A stretch of 64,000 nucleotides of DNA, from assembly GCF_902809865.1 (NCBI RefSeq), contig NZ_CADDWH010000001.1, positions 3,410,001-3,474,000 of the forward strand, read 5' to 3'. The position numbers and the translations under genes are program-made. The DNA comes from Halobacillus sp. Marseille-Q1614. Lineage in GTDB: Bacteria; Bacillota; Bacilli; Bacillales; Halobacillaceae. Below the pieces are notes generated by a model. It made no database searches. It saw only the letters and a program-made list of their open reading frames with translations, and was not told where the DNA came from. How positions within the stretch are numbered: position 1 is the stretch's first letter; each line of letters starts with the position of its first letter. Of this stretch, positions 16,399 through 25,222 are shown piece by piece.

Positions 16399-16489
16399 CA
16401 AGGGAACCTGCGAAACTCCTGCGGAAAAACTAGCCGGCCCCCATATTCTATGGAGCCGTTTGAAAGCGAGGAAGGTTTCCTTTTTTTCG
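16399..16489. repeat. Palindromic intergenic repeat J acting as terminator
   Basis: The outer arms AAGGGAACCT (16400-16409) and AGGTTTCCTT (16473-16482, with one G-T pair) are followed by a T run. Inside are the family motifs GAAACTCCTGCGGA and GAAAGCGAGG. This is a copy of the type-1 repeat whose ends form the terminator of the EcsAB-like operon. The rest of the gap to 16714 is AT-rich leader for pgsB; no further gene is seen. Confidence 0.65.
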
Positions 16490-16714
16490 TAGAAAGAAAT
16501 AAATATTTCTAAAATAATTCCTCTAAACACTGACATAATCTGCTAACAACCGACACAAAAATTTGATCACGATGGAATATTATATGGTTGAAAAATAAAA
16601 GATTGTAAAATTAGTAATTAGGGTAAGAGATATTATGTTACGATAAAAATCGGGAAAAAAGTTCTATTTTTAATATTTTTGTAGGAAATTTAACAATTTA
16701 CAGGGGGACAACCT

Positions 16715-17992
16715 ATGAGTGAATTAATATATCTGATGATCTTTGCGGTGTTGGTCGTTGTGTTAGGGTTGCGGGAGAGACAGTCACTGGACCGCCGGTT
16801 AAAAAGGATTCCCACCCGGATTCTAGTTAATGGTATCCGTGGGAAATCAACGGTTACCAGACTCGTAATGGGGATTTTAAAAGAAAACGGCGATAGAGTA
16901 GTAGGTAAGACCACCGGAACCTCTGCACGTATGTTTTATTGGGATCAGGAAGAAGAGGAACCAATTGTCAGAAGCCTTCAAGGTCCGAACATCAGTGAGC
17001 AGATGCATATGGTCAAAAAGGTTGTAAAGAAAAGAGCGGACGCCTTCGTCAGTGAATGTATGGCGGTTAATCCAACTTACCAGGAGGTGTTTCAGAAAAG
17101 GCTCGTGAAATCAAACATTACAATTATCACCAATGTGATTGAAGACCACCTCGATGTCATGGGTCCTACATTAGACGACATCGCACGAGCGTTTAGTTCT
17201 ACCATTCCGTATAATGGATATGTCGTTATACCAGAAACACCTTACCAGTCATATTTTGAAAAGATTGCTGAAAGTCGGGGCAGTCAAGTGGTTGTCGCTG
17301 ATGAAAGTCTGATAGATGAAGATTATTTGAAAAAGTTTCCGTTTATGATCTTCCCGCAGAATGCAGCCTTAGCTTTAGCTGTAGCGGACATATTAAAAAT
17401 AGATCGAGACACGGCTCTTCAGGGAATGCTGACGGCGCCGGTTGATCCGGGGGCAATGCGGGTTCACCATTTAGGCGATCCACATGCGCCTAAATACTTT
17501 TTCAATGGATTTGCGGCTAATGATGTTACATCGACTCTTAATATCTGGGAACGGGTTAAAGATTTAGGTTATCCAATGGATGACGTCACGGTTATCGTGA
17601 ACTGCCGTCATGACCGGGTAGAGAGAACGATTGAATTTGCTGAAAAAGTGCTGCCGAAATTGGATATCGATCGTCTTGTCCTAATTGGACGGGAGGTTCA
17701 CCCGATTTTGACAGCTTATGATGAAGGGAAAATTTTAGCAAGATATCTGGTAAACCTGGAAAAACAGCCGATAGAAGAAGCCTTGGAATATATCGAAGGC
17801 TTGCCTGCTCATGCCGTCATTTATGGCATTGGAAACATTCACGGGGGCGGGGACGAGCTGGCAGAAGCGATGGAAGCCAGAGAGAGCTCGCCTGCTCAAA
17901 TCAAAGAAGTATACAAAGAGGAAGAGAAGAAAGAGAAATACTCTTACTCCGCGACTGGGGCTGAAAACAGCTTTCAGGCAAATAAGTATTAG
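16715..17992 (+). CDS. pgsB: Poly-gamma-glutamate synthase subunit PgsB/CapB
   Basis: ATP-dependent amide ligase that polymerises glutamate through gamma-carboxyl bonds, working with PgsC at the membrane. After an N-terminal hydrophobic segment (residues about 2-20) comes the P-loop GIRGKST at residues 40-46, then TTGTSARM and SECMAVNP motifs as in Mur-ligase relatives. At 425 aa it is about 30 residues longer than the usual 393 because of a charged tail (YKEEEKKEKYSYSATGAENS). ATG with GGGGGA upstream. It is the first gene of pgsB-pgsC-pgsA-capD. Confidence 0.96.
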   Translation: MSELIYLMIFAVLVVVLGLRERQSLDRRLKRIPTRILVNGIRGKSTVTRLVMGILKENGDRVVGKTTGTSARMFYWDQEEEEPIVRSLQGPNISEQMHMVKKVVKKRADAFVSECMAVNPTYQEVFQKRLVKSNITIITNVIEDHLDVMGPTLDDIARAFSSTIPYNGYVVIPETPYQSYFEKIAESRGSQVVVADESLIDEDYLKKFPFMIFPQNAALALAVADILKIDRDTALQGMLTAPVDPGAMRVHHLGDPHAPKYFFNGFAANDVTSTLNIWERVKDLGYPMDDVTVIVNCRHDRVERTIEFAEKVLPKLDIDRLVLIGREVHPILTAYDEGKILARYLVNLEKQPIEEALEYIEGLPAHAVIYGIGNIHGGGDELAEAMEARESSPAQIKEVYKEEEKKEKYSYSATGAENSFQANKY

Positions 17993-18013
17993 AATAAAGG
18001 GGTTGGACGTACA

Positions 18014-18463
18014 GTGTTCGGTACGGATTTATATATAGCCATTGTTATTGGGGTTTTATTAAGTTTGTTATATGCAGAAAAAACAGGCATTGTCCCGGCA
18101 GGATTAGTTGTCCCTGGGTATATTGCCTTAATTTTTGACCAGGTTATGTATGTGCTTGTCGTAGCTTTAATCAGTTTGATTACATATCTGCTGGTGACAC
18201 AGGTGCTTTCAAGATTTACAGTTTTATACGGACGGAGAAAGTTCGCAGCTATGCTGACAGTAGGGGTTCTGCTTAAGATGTCTATGGACTATCTCTACCC
18301 ATTGACCCCGTTTCCGGTGATGGAGCTCAGGGGTATCGGGGTTATCGTGCCCGGACTGATTGCCAACTCCATTCAAAAGCAGGGCGTCATTCCTACGTTT
18401 AGTTCTACTTTTGTGATTGCCTTCTTTACGTTTGTATGTATTACGGTCTATCACTTGATCTAG
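18014..18463 (+). CDS. pgsC: Poly-gamma-glutamate synthase subunit PgsC/CapC
   Basis: Small membrane partner of PgsB, 149 aa (normal length), with four to five hydrophobic segments. Conserved N-terminal block YAEKTGIVPAGLVVPGYIAL. The start is GTG at 18014. It lies 21 bases after pgsB and 12 before pgsA, so it is in one operon. Confidence 0.95.
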   Translation: MFGTDLYIAIVIGVLLSLLYAEKTGIVPAGLVVPGYIALIFDQVMYVLVVALISLITYLLVTQVLSRFTVLYGRRKFAAMLTVGVLLKMSMDYLYPLTPFPVMELRGIGVIVPGLIANSIQKQGVIPTFSSTFVIAFFTFVCITVYHLI

Positions 18464-18475
18464 GGGAGTTTACTT

Positions 18476-19744
18476 ATGAAAGAAACAAAATTGAAGTCAT
18501 TCATGCAGGTGTGGATTAAAAAGCACCAGCAGAGAGCAGTCCCGCATTCTATTATTCTGGCGGTGCTCTTAGCGATTCCATTCTTTGCCCATGCAAAAAT
18601 CGATGAATCTGATCCGCCATCTAATACAAGACCTGATAATGTAGATTACCGTGTTTCAATGGTCGGAGATATGATGCTTGGGCGCCACGTGCAGGAGGCA
18701 GCGGACAGAAGCGGTGAGCCGATCAGCCGTGTTTTTGAATATGTAAAGCCATATTTTCAAGAATCAGATTATTCTACAGGAAACTTTGAAAATCCTATTA
18801 TTGATTCTTCTAATCCGAAAATAGAAAGCCAGATGGAGGATTATGAGCTTCATAATAAAGATATCCACCTCTATGCTGAAAAGGGAGCAGAGCAGGCGGT
18901 CGTGGATGCAGGTTTTGATTCAGTCAACATGGCTAACAACCATACGATGGATTATGGCAGCCTGTCGTTAACGGAAACCTTAAAGCATATGAGTGATGTT
19001 GATCTTGATTTACTTGGGATCGGGGAAGTACTGGATTCCGGTGAAGCCCGGGGTGATGTGGAAAATCCTGAGAGTATGCAAGAGGAAGATGTAAAGGATG
19101 CCGGTGAAATCAATTATTTTGATATCAACGAGAATTACACAGCAGCTATTCTTGGATTTACAGATGTCTACGTAAGCGGGTACAGTGCCGGAGATTATGT
19201 AGGCGGTGTACTGACCAATGATGGGTTAAATGTTCTTCAAGATAGAATTAGAGAAGCGAAGGAACAAGCTGATATCGTTATCGTTCATGCTCACTGGGGC
19301 GACGAATATCAAGTAGGATCCAACCGACAGCAGGAAAATTTAGCCTGGCTGATGACAGACATAGGGGCGGATATTATTATCGGCCACCATTCCCACGTGC
19401 TTGAACCGGTGAGTATTGTGAAAACAGCGAATAACACCTCTCTTGTCATGAACAGTTTAGGGAATTTCGTTTTTGACCAGGGGTGGTCCCGTACAAAGGA
19501 ATCGGCACTGGCCCAGCTTGATTTCCTTCAGGATGGAAGCGTTGATCTATCCTTTATTCCAATGCAAATTTCAGATACTAGGCCAAGAGAGACATCAGGA
19601 ATATTAAAACCATATCGTGATTACAGAATATACCGCACACTGCGAAAGGAATTAGATAAAGACCTGTGGCGTGTAGAAGACGGCCGCTTGAAAATTGACG
19701 TTGAGAAAGCAGGCGTGCTTGACTACCGGGGGTCTGCATCATGA
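18476..19744 (+). CDS. pgsA: Poly-gamma-glutamate export/synthesis protein PgsA/CapA
   Basis: CapA-type metallophosphoesterase-fold protein, 422 aa, anchored by one N-terminal segment (residues about 24-40) with the main domain outside. Motifs: MVGDMMLGRHV near residue 61, NFENP, NMANNHTMDYG, HAHWGDEYQ and IIGHHSHVLEP. These are the conserved metal-site-like blocks of the family. It is needed for PGA chain extension or export together with PgsBC. It overlaps the next gene by 4 bases. Confidence 0.95.
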   Translation: MKETKLKSFMQVWIKKHQQRAVPHSIILAVLLAIPFFAHAKIDESDPPSNTRPDNVDYRVSMVGDMMLGRHVQEAADRSGEPISRVFEYVKPYFQESDYSTGNFENPIIDSSNPKIESQMEDYELHNKDIHLYAEKGAEQAVVDAGFDSVNMANNHTMDYGSLSLTETLKHMSDVDLDLLGIGEVLDSGEARGDVENPESMQEEDVKDAGEINYFDINENYTAAILGFTDVYVSGYSAGDYVGGVLTNDGLNVLQDRIREAKEQADIVIVHAHWGDEYQVGSNRQQENLAWLMTDIGADIIIGHHSHVLEPVSIVKTANNTSLVMNSLGNFVFDQGWSRTKESALAQLDFLQDGSVDLSFIPMQISDTRPRETSGILKPYRDYRIYRTLRKELDKDLWRVEDGRLKIDVEKAGVLDYRGSAS

Positions 19745-21582
19745 AGAACTATAAGAACTATTTAAGAATTACTAACATTACAGCGATCCTTGTTTTTATT
19801 GGCTTAGTGGCGTGGAATTATTATTTTGAAGATGAATTTGATGCCTTCCGTGAACCTTATCAGGATCAGCAGGCTTCAGAAACTATTGAAGTCAATACAG
19901 AGGATGAGAACGCATTTGTCTACGGGGTAAGTGCCCTGCATCCTCTTGCTGTTGAGGCAGGAATGGAAGTATTAAATAATGGCGGAAATGCCGCTGAAGC
20001 AGCTATTGCCGTTTCCTTTACATTAGGTGTAGTAGAGCCTTACGGTTCAGGAATCGGCGGCGGCGGCCAGATGATTGTTCATGAACCTGGAAAAAAAGCC
20101 ATGACATATGACTACCGCGAAGCAGCTCCCGTCAGCGGCTCCTGGCCTGAACGGGGAGTGGCAATTCCTGGTTTTGTAAAAGGAATGGAAGCCCTCTATG
20201 AAGATTATGGCGAAAATGTAGAATGGGAAAGCTTACTGGATCAGGCGATTACTTACGGTGAAGAAGGATTCTCGGTTGGACGAATCTTTAACGAACAAAT
20301 TCAGAGCTCAAACCGTTATCTGCAAATGCCTCCTGAACAAAGGGAATTGTACTATCCGCAGGGGCAGCCAATCCCGATGAATGAAACACTCGTTCAAAAG
20401 GAATTAGCTGAAACCTTAAAGGTCATACAGCAGCAAGGAGCCGACGGATTCTATGGCGGAGAGCTCGGTGCTCAATTAACAGCTGAACTTGGCCTTCAGG
20501 AAGGAGACTTGGCTTCCTATGAAGTAGCCAGAAGAGAAGCGCCGTCTGGAACATTTAAAGGACAAACCGTATATGCCGGGTCTTCACCGACTTCAGGGAT
20601 TATTGTCATCCAGGCGCTGAAAATGATGGAGCACTTAGAAGGAAATCTGGATCAGGTCATTAAACAAGAGTTTGCGGATCAAAACGGCCAGATCCCTGCC
20701 TTCCTGCAGGATGGACTGCCGGAAGATATGGAAGATTTAGTGAACAACCCTAAATGGAAGCCAGTATATATCCATCTAATCAACAAAATGTCTGATGCGG
20801 TCTACTCAGATCGAGTCGATACACTGGGTGACCCACAGTTTGTAAATGTAGATCAGCAGGAGCTGACGTCTGATGCCTATGTGGAAAGTCTTTTCCAGGA
20901 AGAGTTTCAGAATGGTGACGGATTGACTAGCTCCAATGACTGGTTTAGCAGTCCAAATGATTACAGTGATTCACGCAACACTACACACTTTGTAGTTGTA
21001 GATAAAGACGGCATGATGGCATCGGCAACGAACTCATTAGGGGAGTTCTTCGGTTCCGGCCGCTATTCGAACGGCTTTTTCTGGAATAACCAGCTGAATA
21101 ACTTCGATACCGCAGAAGGATCGATGAACGAATACCAGCCTGGCAAACGTCCGCGTTCTTTCGTTTCTCCGATGATATTCGAGGAAGATGGAGAAGCTGT
21201 GTTAGGACTGGGATCTCCTGGCGGCTCCAGAATCCCGGCTATGCTTTTCCAAACTATACTTCAGTATGAATATGGATTAGATGATAATAATGAAAAGCTG
21301 ACGCTGCAGGATGCGATTATGAGATCACGCTTCTATACAGAAGATAACGTCGTTCATTTAGAAAACATGATCGCTCCTGAATCTGTAGAGATTTTGCGGA
21401 GTGAATTAAATTATTCAGTTATTGAACACAATTCCCCGCTTTTCTATGGTGGAATTCAGGGCCTCGGCCTTCGAACTGAGGGTAGTGTGCAGGAAATGTA
21501 CGGCGGCGGCGACCGCAGACGTTTGGGTACATGGCAGATTGCCGATCAGGAAGGCCTTGTAGAAAACGAAACCGATCAATAA
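19741..21582 (+). CDS. capD: Membrane-anchored gamma-glutamyltransferase, CapD-like
   Basis: N-terminal nucleophile hydrolase of the gamma-glutamyltransferase family, 613 aa. An N-terminal hydrophobic anchor (residues about 10-27) replaces the cleavable signal of ordinary GGT. The autoprocessing site is before Thr414 in NTTHFVVVD, which would become the catalytic N-terminus of the small subunit. GSGIGGGG and SPGGSRIPAM are substrate-site blocks. Translational coupling to pgsA places it in the PGA operon. In B. anthracis, CapD transfers PGA to peptidoglycan; in B. subtilis, GGT trims PGA. Either fits, anchoring being suggested by the operon position. A separate capE/pgsE gene was not seen. Confidence 0.9.
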   Translation: MKNYKNYLRITNITAILVFIGLVAWNYYFEDEFDAFREPYQDQQASETIEVNTEDENAFVYGVSALHPLAVEAGMEVLNNGGNAAEAAIAVSFTLGVVEPYGSGIGGGGQMIVHEPGKKAMTYDYREAAPVSGSWPERGVAIPGFVKGMEALYEDYGENVEWESLLDQAITYGEEGFSVGRIFNEQIQSSNRYLQMPPEQRELYYPQGQPIPMNETLVQKELAETLKVIQQQGADGFYGGELGAQLTAELGLQEGDLASYEVARREAPSGTFKGQTVYAGSSPTSGIIVIQALKMMEHLEGNLDQVIKQEFADQNGQIPAFLQDGLPEDMEDLVNNPKWKPVYIHLINKMSDAVYSDRVDTLGDPQFVNVDQQELTSDAYVESLFQEEFQNGDGLTSSNDWFSSPNDYSDSRNTTHFVVVDKDGMMASATNSLGEFFGSGRYSNGFFWNNQLNNFDTAEGSMNEYQPGKRPRSFVSPMIFEEDGEAVLGLGSPGGSRIPAMLFQTILQYEYGLDDNNEKLTLQDAIMRSRFYTEDNVVHLENMIAPESVEILRSELNYSVIEHNSPLFYGGIQGLGLRTEGSVQEMYGGGDRRRLGTWQIADQEGLVENETDQ

Positions 21583-21595
21583 AAGAAGCTGTAAA

Positions 21596-21629
21596 AGACT
21601 GTCGAGTAACTCTCGACAGTCTTTTTTTG
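21596..21629 (+). terminator. Terminator of the PGA operon
   Basis: AGACTGTCGAG (21596-21606) pairs perfectly with CTCGACAGTCT (21612-21622), followed by TTTTTTT. Confidence 0.92.
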
Positions 21630-21699
21630 AGTTGATAGAAACTTTTAATGCTTTATTTTTAACATTTTGAAATAAAATTTCTAAACAATAAACATTTTA

Positions 21700-21728
21700 T
21701 TGACAAAATAGTTCAAAGGAAATATGAT
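21700..21728 (+). promoter_or_regulatory. Sigma-A promoter of the murQ operon
   Basis: TTGACA (21700-21705), a 17-base spacer, then TATGAT (21723-21728). Near-consensus and correctly placed 127 bases before murQ. Confidence 0.8.
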
Positions 21729-21769
21729 GAAGGCAGTCATATAATTGTCATAATTTTAGAAAATTAAAA

Positions 21770-21783
21770 TTAAAGCGTTTACA
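21770..21783 (+). promoter_or_regulatory. cre-like operator downstream of the murQ promoter
   Basis: TTAAAGCGTTTACA matches TGNAANCGNTNNCA except for T at position 2. It lies about 45-55 bases after the -10 box, a roadblock position typical of CcpA repression. Confidence 0.6.
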
Positions 21784-21855
21784 AAGAAACTTCTAATCTA
21801 TTTATCTTCCACATATGAATTCATAGATATTAAAGGTAAGGAGAAGATCGGGCTC

Positions 21856-22770
21856 ATGGAGTTATCGAAGTTAACGACGGAACAACGAAACAAGAATAGT
21901 TATGGTCTAGACCAAATGACAATCATGGAAGCCTTACATACGATCAACAATGAAGATAAAAAAGTAGCCGAAGCCGTAGAAGCTGTCCTTCCTAAGATTA
22001 ATACATCGATTGAGCGAATCTATGAATCTTTAGCTGATGGGGGACGGTTGTTTTATGTGGGAGCAGGCACGAGTGGAAGATTAGGGGTTCTCGATGCTTC
22101 TGAATGTCCTCCTACCTTTATGACACCGCCCGACATGGTTCAGGCTGTGATGGCCGGCGGAAGTGATGCTTTCTTTAACGCAGCTGAAGGGTCTGAAGAT
22201 AATGAGAGCCAGGGAGCGGCTGATTTAAAAGCACGCCGGCTTAAGGCGGGCGATGTTGTCGTTGGGATTACTGCGAGCGGCCGCACCCCTTACCCTATAG
22301 GTGCATTAAAATATGCAAAACAAATCGGAGCCTATTCGATCTCATTGTCCTGTAATGAAAAGTCACTGATCAGCCAGTATGCTGACTGTGACATCGAAGT
22401 AGTCGTAGGGCCCGAAGTTTTGACGGGGTCTACCCGGATGAAAGCCGCTACCGCCCATAAGATGATACTTAATATGATTAGCACTACAACGATGATTCAG
22501 CTTGGAAAAGTGCACGAGAACCTCATGGTAGATGTTCACGCCAGCAACTATAAATTGTTGGAGCGGGCAAAGCGGACGATCATGGAGATTACAAACGCAA
22601 GTTATGATCAAGCAGAAAAAACGCTGACCCAAACCAATAATGCCGTGAAGCCGGCTGTTGTTATGATCGAAACAGGAGCAAGCTGTGAAGAAGCTGAGCG
22701 GGCGATTAAAGAATCCAAAGGGTATGTAAGAGAAGCGATTGCCATGATTTTAAAACAGCAGCGCACATAG
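21856..22770 (+). CDS. murQ: N-acetylmuramic acid 6-phosphate etherase
   Basis: Cleaves the lactyl ether of MurNAc-6-phosphate to GlcNAc-6-phosphate and D-lactate in cell-wall recycling. 304 aa, the usual length. SIS-domain motifs are clear: [20 protein letters not shown] near residue 70, the AAEGSEDN block with the catalytic Glu, ITASGRTPY, and [13 protein letters not shown]. The C-terminal three-helix part ends in an UBA-like segment. ATG with AAGGAGAAG upstream. It is first in an operon with a sugar ABC importer. No MurNAc PTS (murP) or kinase is adjacent, so the phosphorylation step must be encoded elsewhere. Confidence 0.95.
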   Translation: MELSKLTTEQRNKNSYGLDQMTIMEALHTINNEDKKVAEAVEAVLPKINTSIERIYESLADGGRLFYVGAGTSGRLGVLDASECPPTFMTPPDMVQAVMAGGSDAFFNAAEGSEDNESQGAADLKARRLKAGDVVVGITASGRTPYPIGALKYAKQIGAYSISLSCNEKSLISQYADCDIEVVVGPEVLTGSTRMKAATAHKMILNMISTTTMIQLGKVHENLMVDVHASNYKLLERAKRTIMEITNASYDQAEKTLTQTNNAVKPAVVMIETGASCEEAERAIKESKGYVREAIAMILKQQRT

Positions 22771-22890
22771 CTCTGTTAAACGGTGGTGCTGAAATGCAAC
22801 CGAGTATTTTATTCTTAGAAACTACATTAGTAGCCTGAAGCTATTGATGCGTTTCATATACTTAACAATTTTTAAAAAGGGGGAAGTAAC

Positions 22891-24237
22891 TTGAAGAAGC
22901 TGTGTAAAGGGCCAATTGCGATGTTATGGACAGGCTTATTGATGCTGATTCTCGTTGTAGGCTGTTCATCTGATGAATCATCTTCGGAAGAGAGCGGAGG
23001 CAGTTCATCCGACGGGTCAGGAGAAGGGGGAGTCTCCGGAGAGCTTGAACTTCAATACTTTGTCGGCGGATATGGGGATTCCTGGTGGAAAGAAGTCATA
23101 GCAGATTTTCAGGAAGAATATCCGGATGTGTCTGTTGTAGAGCATGCTGGACCTAACATAAACGATGAAATGAGATCCCGCTGGGTTTCGGGCGATCCGC
23201 CTGATGTTGTGTACATCGACGGTGCAGGATCCAGTGAAACTCAGATGGTAGAAGACGGCCAGCTGATGAATCTGACTGACTGGGTAGAGGAGATCGAAGT
23301 TGATGGCGATCCGCTTATGGATAGCTTCCTTGTAGAACCGGCTACTTATGACGGTGACATTTACTCCCTGCCTTTAGTATTTGATACGTGGGGAACGTGG
23401 TACAACAAAAAAATGTTTGAAGAAAAAGGCTACGAAGTTCCAACTGACTTTGACAGCTTTATGAGTACAATGGGTGAAATTCAGGAAGGTGAAGATATCG
23501 CACCTTTCGTTACAACAGGACAGCATCCTTATTACTTCTTACGCGGTGTGCTTTACCCGGCATTTGGCGCAGCAGGTGGAGATGAGCTGCTTTCAGATGT
23601 TATTACGGGAGCTGAAGGTGCCTGGACGAGCGAGCCTGTTCTTGAAGTTATGAAAAAAGTAGAAGAAATGCAGAAAGCCGGCTATATTGATGACGGGTTT
23701 GGTGCTTTAAACCATACACAGTCTCAAATGGACTTCCTGCTTGGAGATAACGCGTTTATTCCTGTAGGCTTCTGGCTTCCAAATGAAATGAAGAATGATG
23801 TGCCGGAAGATTTCAGCTTTGGATTTATTCCTTCTCCTATGCAGAATGAAGGAGAGGCTTTCTCCATTGTGCCTGACCTGCGTCCGCTGGCGATTGCAGA
23901 AGGAGCTGAAAACCCTGAAGCTGCAAAAGCTTTCGTCGAGTTTGTTTTCTCAAGAGAATATGCCAAACTATTCTCTGAGCATACTGGGGCGATCATGAAC
24001 TTAAATGGTGTAGATCTTGCTAAGAGTGAAGGGGTTCCTGACTACCTGATCGAAGCAAACAAAATGATCAACGACCCAGAACAAGTTCAATTGAATAACA
24101 AGCCTCACCCAATGAGTGCAGATCTTGAAGAGCCAATTAGTAATTCACTGGTATCTTTAATGCTCGGAAACATTACCGCTGAAGAATTCACTGAAGAAGC
24201 AGAGAAGGCAGCGGCCGAGTATCGTAACAGCAATTAG
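22891..24237 (+). CDS. Sugar ABC transporter substrate-binding lipoprotein
   Basis: Family 1 extracellular solute-binding protein, 448 aa. Lipoprotein signal peptide with lipobox VVGC; Cys25 is followed by a Ser/Gly/Glu-rich linker. The mature part has the typical fold markers PPDVVYIDG, LPLVFDTWGTWYNKKMFEE and MDFLLGDNAFIPVGFWLPNE. It captures an oligosaccharide outside the membrane. The murQ context points to a MurNAc- or GlcNAc-containing muropeptide sugar, which is inference. The strongly acidic composition fits a halophile's surface proteins. Confidence 0.88.
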   Translation: MKKLCKGPIAMLWTGLLMLILVVGCSSDESSSEESGGSSSDGSGEGGVSGELELQYFVGGYGDSWWKEVIADFQEEYPDVSVVEHAGPNINDEMRSRWVSGDPPDVVYIDGAGSSETQMVEDGQLMNLTDWVEEIEVDGDPLMDSFLVEPATYDGDIYSLPLVFDTWGTWYNKKMFEEKGYEVPTDFDSFMSTMGEIQEGEDIAPFVTTGQHPYYFLRGVLYPAFGAAGGDELLSDVITGAEGAWTSEPVLEVMKKVEEMQKAGYIDDGFGALNHTQSQMDFLLGDNAFIPVGFWLPNEMKNDVPEDFSFGFIPSPMQNEGEAFSIVPDLRPLAIAEGAENPEAAKAFVEFVFSREYAKLFSEHTGAIMNLNGVDLAKSEGVPDYLIEANKMINDPEQVQLNNKPHPMSADLEEPISNSLVSLMLGNITAEEFTEEAEKAAAEYRNSN

Positions 24238-24246
24238 GTGACTGAC

Positions 24247-24290
24247 GATATGGAATATAGGGGCACAGCCTTTATATTCCATATCTTATT
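24247..24290 (+). promoter_or_regulatory. Intercistronic stem-loop between binding protein and permease genes
   Basis: GATATGGAATATA (24247-24259) pairs perfectly with TATATTCCATATC (24273-24285). There is no long T run, so RNA stabilisation or partial processing, giving excess binding protein over permease, is likelier than full termination. Confidence 0.65.
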
Positions 24291-24311
24291 TCATAAAGAA
24301 AGAGTGATTGG

Positions 24312-25205
24312 GTGGTACAGTCTAAAAAGCAAAAATACACTTTTTTAGCCTTTTGTTTAGTTCCGACGTTTGTTATGTTTTCGATTTTTACCCTTTATCC
24401 TTTGTTTAATGGGTTATATTCTTCCTTCTTTGATTGGTCTGGAGCCTCACAAGAAAAAACCTTCGTTGGATTTGATAATTACATACAGTTGCTTAACGAC
24501 AGCATTATTCCCCGCACCATCTACCACGATTACTTTTTAGTAGCAACAAAGGTAGTAGGGATTATGGTACTTGCTCTCTTCTTTGCTGTAGCACTTACGC
24601 AGCTCAAGATAAAAGAAGCGCCTTTTTACCGGATTATTTTCTTCTTTCCTAATATTATGTCAGTGGTCGTTATCGGGATCTTATGGTCCTTTATCTATAA
24701 CCCGAGTCTTGGATTAGTAAATTCAGGCTTGACAGCAATCGGCCTCGAAAGCTGGACGCGTCCGTGGCTTGGAAGCGAGGACTGGGCACTGCCAAGCTTG
24801 GTTCTTCCGTCTGTCTGGGCCGGGATCGGATTATTCATGCTTATGCTGATGGGCGGGATTGCAAACGTATCTAAAAGCTATTATGAAGCAGCTGAAATTG
24901 ACGGTGCCAATGAATGGCAGCAATTCTGGAAGGTCACTCTGCCTCTCGTCTGGCCGCAAATTAAAATTTCTATTTTGTATATCGTTATTACTACACTGAA
25001 TGGCTCTTTTATTATCGTTCAAGTTATGACCGGCGGGGGACCTAATAATTCCACTCACGTCATGGGCTCCTACTTGTACCAGCAGGCCTTTAAACAGTTT
25101 AATTTTGGTTATGGAGCAACGATTGGGGTTATGATCCTCATTCTGTCATTAATCACTGTTCTCATTTTGCAATTCTTTATGAGACGTGAGCGTGTGGAAT
25201 ACTAG
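24312..25205 (+). CDS. Sugar ABC transporter permease (MalF/UgpA type)
   Basis: Binding-protein-dependent transport permease, 297 aa, with six hydrophobic segments. The EAA loop is EAAEIDGANEWQQFWKVTLP near residue 194, which docks the ATPase. The start is GTG at 24312 with a weak ribosome site. It pairs with the permease 17 bases downstream. Confidence 0.9.
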   Translation: MVQSKKQKYTFLAFCLVPTFVMFSIFTLYPLFNGLYSSFFDWSGASQEKTFVGFDNYIQLLNDSIIPRTIYHDYFLVATKVVGIMVLALFFAVALTQLKIKEAPFYRIIFFFPNIMSVVVIGILWSFIYNPSLGLVNSGLTAIGLESWTRPWLGSEDWALPSLVLPSVWAGIGLFMLMLMGGIANVSKSYYEAAEIDGANEWQQFWKVTLPLVWPQIKISILYIVITTLNGSFIIVQVMTGGGPNNSTHVMGSYLYQQAFKQFNFGYGATIGVMILILSLITVLILQFFMRRERVEY

Positions 25206-25222
25206 TAAGGAGGGAAAGATCT

